A stretch of 64,000 nucleotides of DNA, taken from the NCBI GenBank assembly GCA_963707145.1, contig CAVPOQ010000007.1, forward strand, positions 248,001 through 312,000, written 5' to 3'. Made by a program: the position numbers and the translations under genes. The stretch comes from RPQJ01 sp963707145 (GTDB lineage Bacteria; Pseudomonadota; Gammaproteobacteria; Steroidobacterales; Steroidobacteraceae). Below, in pieces: positions 25,615-33,705 of this stretch. The notes below the pieces were generated by a model. The model worked only from the letters and a program-made list of their open reading frames with translations, did not search any database and was not told the DNA's origin. Position 1 is the first letter of the stretch. Each line of letters opens with the position of its first letter.

Positions 25615-26962
25615 TCAGGCGGTGTCCTGCCCGGTGGTGCCGCCGCTGAAGAGCGCGCGGGCCTGCCGGCGGCGCCACCGGAAGCTGCGGACCTGCGCCC
25701 GCAGGTCGCCGAGCGCAGTCGCGAAGTAGATCGCCTTGAAGACGCGCAGGCGCCAGTGAACGCCGTTGTCGCGGAACACGTCGCCGGCGAGCATCGAGAT
25801 CATGGCCTGCTCGAGCTGCAGGTCGTTGCGTGGGTTGGCGAACAGATTGCGCATCGCCGGCGTGGTGAAGCGGTGGATGAACCACGACAGGGTGGCGAGT
25901 CCGCGGGCGACCTGCCGGCGGTATGCGCGCTGGCGGCCGCGTTCCGAGGCCGGCTCGCGCAGTGCGCCATCGACGACTCCGGCCGCTTCCTCGGCGCCGT
26001 GCATCGCCAGGTACACACCGCTCGAGAAGATCGGGTCCACGAACGCGTACGAGTCGCCGGCCATGATCCAGCGGTGCCCGGCCATGCGCGTGCACTCGTA
26101 GGAGTAGTTACCGGTGGCGTGCAGGTTACCGGTGATCTCGGCGTGCTGCATGCGCCGCCCAAGCTCCGGGATCGACTGCAGCGTCTGCAGCAGGAAGTCA
26201 CGGTTGTCGCCACGGCGCTGCTTCAGGTAATCGGGCCAGCATACGGCGCCGACGCTGGTGATGCCGTCGCGCAGCGGGATCAGCCACACCCAGCCCTGCT
26301 CGAAGCGGTAGATGCTGATGTTGCCGGCGTCGTCGGCGGGGCGACGCTCGACACCCTGGAAGTGCGCGAACAGCGCCGCGCTCTGGTGCCGCGTGCTGCG
26401 GCGCTTGAGGCGCAGCCGGTTGCCGAGCAGCGTGTCGCGGCCGGTGGCATCGACGAGGTAGCGTGCGCGGCAACCGAAGAGGGTGCCGTCATCCGACTGG
26501 CCCGAGACCTGAACGGCGTCCGCGCCGAGGTCGAGGTCAGTCACGCGGTGTCCCTGCCGGGCACTCACGCCGCTGGCACGGGCGTTGTCGAACAGCAGCG
26601 TGTCGAACTCGTCGCGACGGACCTGGAAGGCATGCGGCCAGCTCGGGTCCAGCGCGCGCCGGAAGCGGAAGACGTTGTATCCCTCGGGCGTGGGCGCCGG
26701 GAAATCGGCGCCGACCTTGCGCACGCCGATGCGCTCCACCGCCTCGAGCACGCCGAGGCGCTCGCAGGATCGGCAGGTTCATGGGCAGCAGCGATTCGCC
26801 GATGTGGAAGCGCGGGTGCCGGTCCTTCTCGAGCAGCGTCACCGACCACCCCCGCCGCGCGAGAAGCGTGGCGACCGTACAGCCGGCCGGACCGCCGCCC
26901 ACGACGACCACGTCGCATTGCTGCGGAGGGCTTGTACATGGGGCCGCTGTGCTGCTCGTCAA
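25615..26962 (-). pseudogene. Flavin-dependent halogenase-like protein, frameshifted
   Basis: FAD-dependent halogenase/oxidoreductase of the CmlS/PltA-like type in two frames. The upstream frame holds the FAD motif 'VVVVGGGPAGCTVA' and 'PRFHIGESLLPMNLPIL'; the downstream frame resumes with 'LEAVERIGVRKVGADF' and carries the halogenase signature W-x-W-x-I-P as 'GWVWLIPLRDG', then 'MAGDSYAFVDPIFSSGVY'. One extra base at about 26766 separates them; removing it restores 'ILERLGVLEAVE', as in relatives. No other lesion is seen, so recent loss or sequence error are both possible. The start is uncertain: TTG 26962 or GTG 26911. It would add halogen to the aryl head or polyene. It lies 2 bases from the chorismatase gene. 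Confidence 0.8.
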
Positions 26963-26998
26963 GGGTGCGCGCTCTGGCTCGCCGCAAGTCGCATGATA

Positions 26999-27012
26999 CA
27001 CTTTGAAAAGTG
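26999..27012. promoter_or_regulatory. Inverted repeat in the divergent promoter region
   Basis: CACTTT-GA-AAAGTG, a perfect 6-bp inverted repeat, sits in the one AT-rich island (about 26990-27020) between the divergent halogenase and second ACP genes. 'CATAAA' just after it could serve as a -10 for the plus strand. A regulator site is plausible; no regulator gene lies in the cluster. Confidence 0.35.
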
Positions 27013-27044
27013 CATAAAAACGGCGCCCCTGCGCCACCGGATCC

Positions 27045-27317
27045 ATGGCCGCACCCCAGACCGCAGAGCAGAAAGAACTCGCCGAGCTGATCGTCGGCGC
27101 GCTGAACCTCGAGGGGGTGGACCCGGCCGGGATCGACCCGGACGCGGCCCTGTTCGGTTCCGGACTCGGGCTCGATTCCATCGACGCGCTCGAGATGGCG
27201 CTCGAGATCTCGAAGCGCTACGGAGTCCAGCTCAAGGCGGACGACGAGGACAACAGGCGCATCTTCGCGTCGCTCAGGACGCTGTCGGATTACATCGAGG
27301 GCAAGCGCGCCGCCTGA
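27045..27317 (+). CDS. Acyl carrier protein 2 of the aryl polyene cluster
   Basis: 90-residue acidic carrier protein with attachment motif 'GLGLDSIDALEM' (Ser45) and the type II ACP helix pattern. It is 42% similar in layout, but clearly distinct in sequence, to the first ACP at 18698; that figure is only a by-eye impression. Aryl polyene systems use two ACPs (ApeE/ApeF), one often for the starter. It opens the second plus-strand operon, 82 bases from the divergent halogenase. No clear ribosome site precedes the ATG. Confidence 0.92.
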   Translation: MAAPQTAEQKELAELIVGALNLEGVDPAGIDPDAALFGSGLGLDSIDALEMALEISKRYGVQLKADDEDNRRIFASLRTLSDYIEGKRAA

Positions 27318-27380
27318 TCCAGGCGGCCCGGGCCCGCGCCTTGCGGCTATCCAGTCGATGCAGAAAAGGGGCTTTCACTC

Positions 27381-27791
27381 ATGATCGGAAACAGGCTCAG
27401 GGCGCTGTTGCTGCTGCCCGTGGCACTACTGCTGATGGCCGCGACACCGCTGGTGGATCCCGCGCCCGTCCCGGTGCCGGCCGGGCTCGACGACAAGGCG
27501 ATCGCGAAGTCGATCCGCCTCGGGGGCGCCCAGCGCGGCTGGATCGTCACGCGCCAGGATCCCGGCGCCATGGAGTTGACGCTGAACATCCGCACCCACA
27601 TGGCAAAGGTCAGCGTGAAGTACGACACGCAGTCGATCCAGTTCACCTACCTCGACAGCACCAACCTCGACTACGAGGTCAAGAAGGGCAACCGGTACAT
27701 ACACCGCAACTACCCGAAGTGGGTGAACAACCTCGCGAACGACATCGCCGTGCAACTCGCCCTGGCGCAGTCGCAGGCCGAGGGAGGCTGA
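27381..27791 (+). CDS. Conserved exported protein of the pigment cluster
   Basis: 136-residue protein with an N-terminal signal ('RALLLLPVALLLMAATPLVD') and no lipobox cysteine. The mature part has 'DDKAIAKSIRLGGAQRGW', 'VKYDTQSIQFTYLDSTNLDYE' and 'IHRNYPKWVNNLANDI'. This type of small periplasmic protein accompanies aryl polyene and related clusters; its function is not known to me. Position between the second ACP and the ketosynthase suggests a role in pigment transport or attachment (inference). GGGG-rich Shine-Dalgarno-like 'AAAAGGGG' precedes the ATG. Confidence 0.75.
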   Translation: MIGNRLRALLLLPVALLLMAATPLVDPAPVPVPAGLDDKAIAKSIRLGGAQRGWIVTRQDPGAMELTLNIRTHMAKVSVKYDTQSIQFTYLDSTNLDYEVKKGNRYIHRNYPKWVNNLANDIAVQLALAQSQAEGG

Positions 27792-27836
27792 CCGGTTGCC
27801 ACGGGATCGGCGGTACCCGCGGCAAGTCCGCGCGTG

Positions 27837-29021
27837 ATGCGGCCCCTTCGGATCACCGCCTGCAGCGTGGCGAGCGCGTGCGGTGCGGGCGTCGCGGCGT
27901 TGTCCGCAGCCCTGCGTGAGGGGCGCAGCGGTCTGCGCGCCAACGATTTCACCGAGGCACCGCTCGCGACCTTCATCGGCCGGGTGCCCGGCGTCGAGGA
28001 CTGCGCGCTGCCGGCGGACCTCGCGGACTGGGAGTGCCGCAACAATCGTCTCGCCTGGCTGGCTCTCGGCTGCGACGGCTTCCGCGAGCGGGCGCTCGCG
28101 GCGCGCGAGCGCTACGGTGCCCATCGCGTCGCGCTGGTGCTCGGAACGTCCACCTCCAGCATCGGTGCGACCGAGGAGGCCTATCGACGGCTGCTGCCGG
28201 ACGGCCGCTATCCGGAGGACCTGCGTCGCCCCATCGTGCATACGCCGCACTCGCTGGGCGACTTCGTGCGCGCCGCCCTCGGGCTCGAAGGCGTCGCGGT
28301 GACGGTGGGCACGGCCTGCTCGTCGAGCGCCAAGGTGTTCGCCCACGCCGAGCGGCTGCTGAGGCTCGGCATTGCCGACGCTGCGGTGGTCGGCGGCGTC
28401 GACACGCTATGTGGCAGCGTGCTGTTCGGCTTCAGTTCACTCGAGCTCGTCTCGCCGGAGCCCTGCCGCCCGTTCGACGTCGCCCGCCGCGGCATCAGCA
28501 TCGGCGAGGCCGGCGGCTTTGCCCTGCTGGAGCGCGACGGCGAGGCTGGTCCGTGGCTCCTCGGCTATGGCGAGTCGAGCGACGCGCACCACATGTCCTC
28601 GCCGCACCCGCAGGGCCTCGGGGCGCGGCTCGCGATCGAGGCGGCGCTCGGGAGTGCCGGACTCGCGCCCGAAGCCGTCGACTACATCAACCTGCATGGC
28701 ACGGCGAGCCAGAGGAACGACGAGGTCGAGGCGCGGGTGATCGCCGAGCTCTTCCCGGCGACGACACGCGCGAGCTCGACCAAGGGCTGGACCGGGCACA
28801 CGCTCGGTGCGGCTGGCATCGTCGAGGCAGTCGTCGCATTCATCGCGCTCGAGGAGGGCCTCGCACCCGGCACCCTCAACACGGCGACGCTCGATCCGGC
28901 CTGCGGTCCGCAAGTTCGCCTCGCCACGGAGCGGGCGGAGGTACGGGTCGCGCTCAGCAATTCGTTCGGCTTCGGCGGCAGCAACTGCGCGCTGCTGTTC
29001 GGCCGCGAGCGCCCAGGCTGA
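27837..29021 (+). CDS. Beta-ketoacyl-ACP synthase (ApeO type)
   Basis: 394-residue ketosynthase. Active-site Cys161 lies in 'VGTACSSSAKVF'; the histidines are in 'NLHGTASQRND' and 'KGWTGHTLGAAG'; the C-terminal 'SNSFGFGGSNCALLF' loop is complete. It precedes a truncated ketosynthase-like partner, matching the ApeO:ApeC ketosynthase-chain-length-factor pair that sets the polyene length. The ATG at 27837 is preferred; an overlapping GTG lies three bases earlier. Eight bases separate it from the partner gene. Confidence 0.92.
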   Translation: MRPLRITACSVASACGAGVAALSAALREGRSGLRANDFTEAPLATFIGRVPGVEDCALPADLADWECRNNRLAWLALGCDGFRERALAARERYGAHRVALVLGTSTSSIGATEEAYRRLLPDGRYPEDLRRPIVHTPHSLGDFVRAALGLEGVAVTVGTACSSSAKVFAHAERLLRLGIADAAVVGGVDTLCGSVLFGFSSLELVSPEPCRPFDVARRGISIGEAGGFALLERDGEAGPWLLGYGESSDAHHMSSPHPQGLGARLAIEAALGSAGLAPEAVDYINLHGTASQRNDEVEARVIAELFPATTRASSTKGWTGHTLGAAGIVEAVVAFIALEEGLAPGTLNTATLDPACGPQVRLATERAEVRVALSNSFGFGGSNCALLFGRERPG

Positions 29022-29028
29022 GGCCGCC

Positions 29029-29835
29029 ATGACCACGCACACGATCCACGTGGCCGGGATCTCGCTGTGGGCACCGCGGCTGCCGGGCTGGGACGTCGCG
29101 GCGCCCGTGCTCCGTGGCGAGGCGGCGGTGCCGGAGATGCAGGCCGCCAGGCCTTCGCCGACGCTGCTCGCGCCGACCGAACGTCGCCGCGCGCCGGACA
29201 CCGTGGCCATCGCCCTGGAGGTCGCGGCACGCGCGTGTGAAAGCGCAGGCGTCGAGCCGCGCGAGATCGCCAGCGTGTTCGCGACCACGCACGGCGACCT
29301 CGCCATCAACGACTATATGAGCGAGACGCTGGCGCGCACGCCGGCCCTGGTGTCGCCGATCCGCTTCCACAACTCGGTGCTCAACGCCGCCGCGGGCTAC
29401 TGGAGCATCGGGACCGGCTCGATGCAGCCCTACACCGCACTGACGGCCTGGGAGGACACGTTCGGAGAGGGCCTGCTCGAGGCGATGACCCAGGCTGAGG
29501 CGGGCGGACGTCCGACGTTGCTGGTCGCGTACGACATCGAGGCGCGTGGCCCGCTGTCCACGGTGGTCACGAGCCACGGCGTCCTCGGCGTGGGAGTGGT
29601 CCTGGCGCCGGCGGCCGGCCCGGGGTCGCTGGCACGGGTGCGCTGGCGCACGGTACGCGGGACGGAGCGGACCGCGCCGCTCGCGCGCAACCTCGCGGCG
29701 GTTGCGGACAACGCAATGGCAGGCTGCATGCCGTTCTGCGAAGCTGTCGCCATGCGGCAGAGTCGGATCATCCGGGTGGGACTCAGTCCCTCGCTGCTGC
29801 TCGAGATGGAGTTTGATTTCCCTGTGTCGCCCTGA
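29029..29835 (+). CDS. Chain-length-factor-like beta-ketoacyl synthase partner (ApeC type)
   Basis: 268-residue protein of the beta-ketoacyl synthase N-terminal-like group. It aligns only with the first ketosynthase half and, where the Cys nucleophile would lie, has 'RFHNSVLNAAAGYWSIGTG'. Such proteins form a heterodimer with the real ketosynthase and shape the product cavity, as ApeC does with ApeO. The sequence starts 'IHVAGISLWAPRLPGWD', usual for this group. It directly follows the ApeO-like gene, so they are presumably co-translated. Confidence 0.87.
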   Translation: MTTHTIHVAGISLWAPRLPGWDVAAPVLRGEAAVPEMQAARPSPTLLAPTERRRAPDTVAIALEVAARACESAGVEPREIASVFATTHGDLAINDYMSETLARTPALVSPIRFHNSVLNAAAGYWSIGTGSMQPYTALTAWEDTFGEGLLEAMTQAEAGGRPTLLVAYDIEARGPLSTVVTSHGVLGVGVVLAPAAGPGSLARVRWRTVRGTERTAPLARNLAAVADNAMAGCMPFCEAVAMRQSRIIRVGLSPSLLLEMEFDFPVSP

Positions 29836-29846
29836 GGGCTTCGACC

Positions 29847-30407
29847 ATGAGAACGATCGCTGCGTGCATCCTGATGCTCACCTTCAGCGCCGCGGTCGTC
29901 GCCGAGCCGCAGAATCCGCCGCCGGTGAATGTGCTCGGGGGCTACGACGCCTACGAGCTGCTGCCGATCGCCATGGATCCGCCGCTCGCGGGCGACGCTG
30001 GCAAGGAGAAGGCCAAGGGGAAGATCCAGGAACACATGAACAACGAGACCGGCCCGATCATCGCGCAGTGGAACACCGACGCCGCCGGCAGCACGCGGGG
30101 CCAGAAGCTGGTGCTCGAGCCGCGCATCGAGAAGCTCAAGGTCGTCAGCAGCGGAGCCCGGTTCTGGGCCGGCGCGCTCGCTGGCGACTCGTACGTCGTG
30201 ATGAAGCTCAAGATCGTCGAGCAGCCGAGCGGCACCGTGGTCGCGGAGCCCGAGTTCTACCAGCGTGCCGCCGCCATGAGCGGTGCCTGGACGATCGGCG
30301 GCCAGGACAAGGACATGATGCAAAGGATCGTGCTGCTGACGAACAAGTACCTGCTGACCAACTACGAGCAGGCGACCGGTGGCCCGACCGGGTACGACCC
30401 GCAGTAA
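29847..30407 (+). CDS. Hypothetical periplasmic protein
   Basis: 186-residue exported protein with a signal peptide ('IAACILMLTFSAAVVAEP'). Mature sequence is rich in Lys/Glu and contains 'RFWAGALAGDSYVVMKLKIVE' and 'QKDMMQRIVLLTNKYLLTNYEQ'-like helices near the end. I do not recognise a named domain; the layout recalls small outer-membrane-assembly or DUF4410-like proteins. It lies between the chain-length factor and halogenase genes with 11 and 17 base gaps, so it is part of the operon. Confidence 0.7.
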   Translation: MRTIAACILMLTFSAAVVAEPQNPPPVNVLGGYDAYELLPIAMDPPLAGDAGKEKAKGKIQEHMNNETGPIIAQWNTDAAGSTRGQKLVLEPRIEKLKVVSSGARFWAGALAGDSYVVMKLKIVEQPSGTVVAEPEFYQRAAAMSGAWTIGGQDKDMMQRIVLLTNKYLLTNYEQATGGPTGYDPQ

Positions 30408-30424
30408 CCCGGCCGGAGACTTCG

Positions 30425-32032
30425 GTGGCAGGGCAGGAGCGCGTGGACGTCGCCATCCTCGGCGGCGGGCTGGCCGGGTTGACGCTGGCGCTGCAGCTGC
30501 GCCAGCGCTTCCCGGACCTCGAGGTGGTCGTGCTCGAGCGCCGGCGGCATCCGGTGCCGGAGGCGACGCACAAGGTGGGCGAGTCGTCGGTGGAGATCGC
30601 CGCCCACTACTTCGACACCGTGCTCGGCCTCAAGGACCACCTCGTCGCCCGGCAGCTCAAGAAGTTCGGCTTTCGCTTCTTCTTCTCCGAGGGCCGGCGT
30701 GACATCGATCGGGTGCTCGAGCTCGGTGCGAGCCGTTACCTTTCGACGCCGAGCTACCAGATCGATCGCGGCATCTTCGAGAACTTCCTCGGCGAGCGGG
30801 CGCGCGCGGGCGGCGCCCGGTTCCTGGACGGCGTCACGGTGCGCGGTGTCGATCTCGGCGCGGGCGACGACGCCCACCGCGTGCGCTGCGATCGCAACGG
30901 CGAGGCGCTCGAGATCGAGGCGCGCTGGGTCGTGGACGCGTCGGGCCGCGCCGGGCTGCTCAAGCGCCAGCTCGACCTGGCGGTCGAGAACGACCACGAC
31001 GTGAACGCGTGCTGGTTTCGCGTCGGCGGCCGCATCGACGTCAACGAGTGGTCGGACGACCGCGCCTGGCTCGAGCGCTGCGACCCGCCCCTCCGCTGGC
31101 TATCGACCAACCACCTGGTCGGCGAGGGCTACTGGGTCTGGCTGATCCCGCTCGCCTCGGGCTCGCACTCGGTGGGCATCGTCGCCGACGGCCGCCTGCA
31201 CCCGTGGCAGCGCATCAACAGTTTCGCAAGGGCCATGGAGTGGCTGCGGGAGTTCCAGCCGCGCCTCGCCGACGACCTGGACTCGAAGCGTCACCCGTTG
31301 CAGGACTTCGCGTTCCTCAAGCACTTCTCCTACGGCTGCAGGAAGGTCTTCTCGGGCGCCCGCTGGGCGCTGACGGGCGAGGCGGGCGTGTTCCTCGACC
31401 CGTTCTACTCACCCGGCAGCGACTTCATCGCGATCGCCAACACCTACATCACGGAGCTCATCGCGCAGGACCGCGCCGGCCAGCCGGTTGCATCCTACGC
31501 GCGCATCTACGAGCAGTTCTTCTTGTCGTTCTACGACAGCACGATGTCGCTGTACCGCAACCAGTACGCGCTGTTCGGCGACCCGGAGGTGCTGCCGGTC
31601 AAGGTGATCTGGGACTACACGTACTACTGGGGCGTGCTGTGCCAGATCTACTTCCAGGGCCGGCTTACCGACCTCGCCATGCTGTCGCGCCTGCGGGATG
31701 AACTCGCGGGCAGCAAGGCCCTCAACGCCGCGATGCAGGATTTCCTGCGCGCGTGGTCGGCCGTCAGTGATCGCCACAACCCGGCGACGCTGCTCGACCA
31801 GGCCGGGCTCGAGTGGTTTGTGGAGATCAACCGTGGGCTGCGCGACCCGCTGGACGACGAGGCCTTCAAGCGGCGCATCCGCGCGACCACGGCGCAGCTG
31901 CGGCAGCTCGCGCGCGAGATCGTCGCGACCGCCTGCGCCCGGCACCCGCACCTGCCTGCCGAGCCGGTGCTCGCACTGCTCGACGCGGCACCGCCGGACC
32001 AGGCCAGCCTGCTGTTCGACACTGCGGCCTGA
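30425..32032 (+). CDS. Flavin-dependent halogenase-like protein (intact)
   Basis: 535-residue FAD-dependent protein of the tryptophan-halogenase superfamily. The FAD motif 'AILGGGLAGLTLALQL' is at the N-terminus, then 'THKVGESSVEIAAHYF', and the W-x-W-x-I-P signature as 'YWVWLIPLASG' near residue 238. The long C-terminal part ('YDSTMSLYRNQYALFGD', 'WDYTYYWGVLCQIYF') is like the large halogenase-type proteins of pigment clusters. Xanthomonadins are brominated, so halogen addition is a fair inference, but some members act as other oxidoreductases. It has a GTG start with GGTGGCAGGG context, and is followed 12 bases later by the damaged antiporter. Confidence 0.85.
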   Translation: MAGQERVDVAILGGGLAGLTLALQLRQRFPDLEVVVLERRRHPVPEATHKVGESSVEIAAHYFDTVLGLKDHLVARQLKKFGFRFFFSEGRRDIDRVLELGASRYLSTPSYQIDRGIFENFLGERARAGGARFLDGVTVRGVDLGAGDDAHRVRCDRNGEALEIEARWVVDASGRAGLLKRQLDLAVENDHDVNACWFRVGGRIDVNEWSDDRAWLERCDPPLRWLSTNHLVGEGYWVWLIPLASGSHSVGIVADGRLHPWQRINSFARAMEWLREFQPRLADDLDSKRHPLQDFAFLKHFSYGCRKVFSGARWALTGEAGVFLDPFYSPGSDFIAIANTYITELIAQDRAGQPVASYARIYEQFFLSFYDSTMSLYRNQYALFGDPEVLPVKVIWDYTYYWGVLCQIYFQGRLTDLAMLSRLRDELAGSKALNAAMQDFLRAWSAVSDRHNPATLLDQAGLEWFVEINRGLRDPLDDEAFKRRIRATTAQLRQLAREIVATACARHPHLPAEPVLALLDAAPPDQASLLFDTAA

Positions 32033-32044
32033 CCGGCCGCGCCG

Positions 32045-33310
32045 ATGCCGCATTCGCCGTTGCTGCTGCAACTGGTGCTGATCCTCGGGACCGCCCGGCT
32101 GCTCAGCTTGCTGCTCAGGCGCCTCGGGCAGCCGCCCGTGATCGGCGAGATGACTGGCCGGCATCGTGCTGGGTCCCATCGTGCTCGGCGCGCTGCTTCC
32201 CGGGTGGCACGCACGGGTGTTCGAGCCCTCCAGCCTGCCTGCGCTCGACGGCCTGTCGCAGGTCGGGCTCGTGCTGTTCATGTTCATCGTGGGCGCCGAG
32301 CTGCGTGCGCCGCACGGCGCACGACGGCAGCTCGTCGACGCCGGCTGGATCAGCGTGATGTCGGTGCTGGTGCCGATGGCCTTCGGGCTCGGCCGCGGCC
32401 GTGCTGCTCTACGAGCAATTCGCGCCCGCGGGCGTCGCCTTCCCGATGTTCGCGCTGTTCATGGCATCGGCCATGTCCATCACGGCGTTCCCGATCATGG
32501 CCCGGATCCTCAAGGAGCGGCGCATGACGCACTCGGTGATCGGGCGGCTGTCGCTGACCTCGGCGGCGATGGCGGACGTGCTGGCGTGGATCATGCTGGC
32601 GCTCGTGGTCGTGCTCGCCGACGCGCGCGAGGACTGGGGTCCGCTTCTGGACGATGCTCGGCGGCCTCGGCGTGCTGGCCGCGGTCGTGCTGGGGGCCGG
32701 GCGGCCGCTGCTCGCACGCACTGCGTCGCGCTGTTCTCGCGCGACGGCCGGCCGGAGGGACCGCTGCTCGCGGTGCTGCTGATCGGCACCTTCGCCTGCG
32801 CCTACGCGACCAAGTGCTCGGCGTGCACCCGGTGTTCGGTGCCTTCCTGTTCGGCGCCGCGCTGCCGCGCGACGACCGCCTGCTCGAGGCGCTGATCGAG
32901 CGCGTCGAGTACGTCGCGATCATCGTGCTGATGCCGGTGTTCTTCGCGCTGGCCGGTCTCAATACGACGCCTCGGCGTTCGTGGGCGCCGGGCTCGCGGC
33001 GCTGCTGATCGTGCTGGTGGCCGCCGTCGCGGGCAAGGTGCTCGGCGGCGCCGCCGGTGCGCGCATCGCGGGCTATCCATGGCGCACGCGCCCTCGCGGT
33101 GGGCTCGCTCATGAACGCCCGCGCGCTGATGGAGCTGATCGTGATGAAGGTGGGCCTCGACGCCGGCGTCATCGGCCAGCGACCTGTTCACCATGCTCAT
33201 GGTGATGGCGATCCTGACGACCTTCATGACCGGCCCGCTGCTGACGCTTGTTCGCCGGCCGGGGCGTCGATCAGATCGCCGACGCCAGGGAGACGGTCGC
33301 ACGCCCCTGA
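32045..33310 (+). pseudogene. Kef-type cation:proton antiporter with multiple frameshifts
   Basis: The region codes, in changing frames, for a membrane antiporter of the CPA2/Kef family. Conserved pieces are readable one after another: 'VIGEM', 'AGIVLGPIVLGALLPG', 'FMFIVGAELR', 'SITAFPIMARILKER', 'VLGVHPVFGAFLFGAALP' and 'SLMNARALMELIVMKVGLD'. Frame changes are needed near 32153, 32394 and 32640 (extra base), 32720, 32814 and 32970 (missing base), and 33087, 33180 and probably 33250 (extra base). No in-frame stop or eroded motif is seen between them. The last 40 bases overlap the convergent dehydratase gene. It is either a very young pseudogene or a patch of poor sequence. Confidence 0.8.
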
Positions 33311-33705
33311 GCGAGCAGTTGCCCGGCATGCGTGACCCGGAACTCGTACTGCCAGGCCGAGTCGCTGGCGTGCAGGCGCCGCGCCTCGACGACCAGCTCG
33401 CCCGCGAGTTCGTGGACGAAGTCGCAGTCGAGCACGACGTCCCGCAGCGAGACCAGCAGGCCGGGCCGTGCCCGCCCGCCGCGCGCCCGGGCGACGAGTC
33501 CCCCATGCACAGCCATGGCCTGCGCGCCGTACTCGCACAGGTGGATCGCGCGCAGTCGGCCGCCGTGCGCAAGCGGGTGGGCGGGATCCCGGTGGGTGGC
33601 GGTCGCCGCGATCAGCGAGTCCTCGTCCCAGCGGATCACCCGCTCGAGCAGGCACATGCGGCCGGCGTGCGGCACCAGCGGCGCGATGCGCTCCTCGATG
33701 GTCAC
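33271..33705 (-). CDS. ApeP-type 3-hydroxyacyl-ACP dehydratase (hotdog)
   Basis: 144-residue single-hotdog protein with the typical ApeP start 'IAPLVPHAGRMCLLERVIRWD' (the His of 'PHAGRM') and 'IHLCEYGAQAMAVHG', whose Glu matches the catalytic acid of FabZ/FabA relatives. With an ApeI-type partner (18943-19629 or 37551-37886) it would dehydrate the hydroxyacyl intermediate. The GTG start overlaps the exporter stop (GTGA), so it is translated after the exporter in the minus-strand operon. Confidence 0.88.
   Translation of the reverse strand: MTIEERIAPLVPHAGRMCLLERVIRWDEDSLIAATATHRDPAHPLAHGGRLRAIHLCEYGAQAMAVHGGLVARARGGRARPGLLVSLRDVVLDCDFVHELAGELVVEARRLHASDSAWQYEFRVTHAGQLLAQGRATVSLASAI

Noticed and set aside
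32153..33250. A regular spacing of indels as from file line breaks
   Set aside because: The first three are about 241 bases apart, but the later ones are not, and both insertions and deletions occur.
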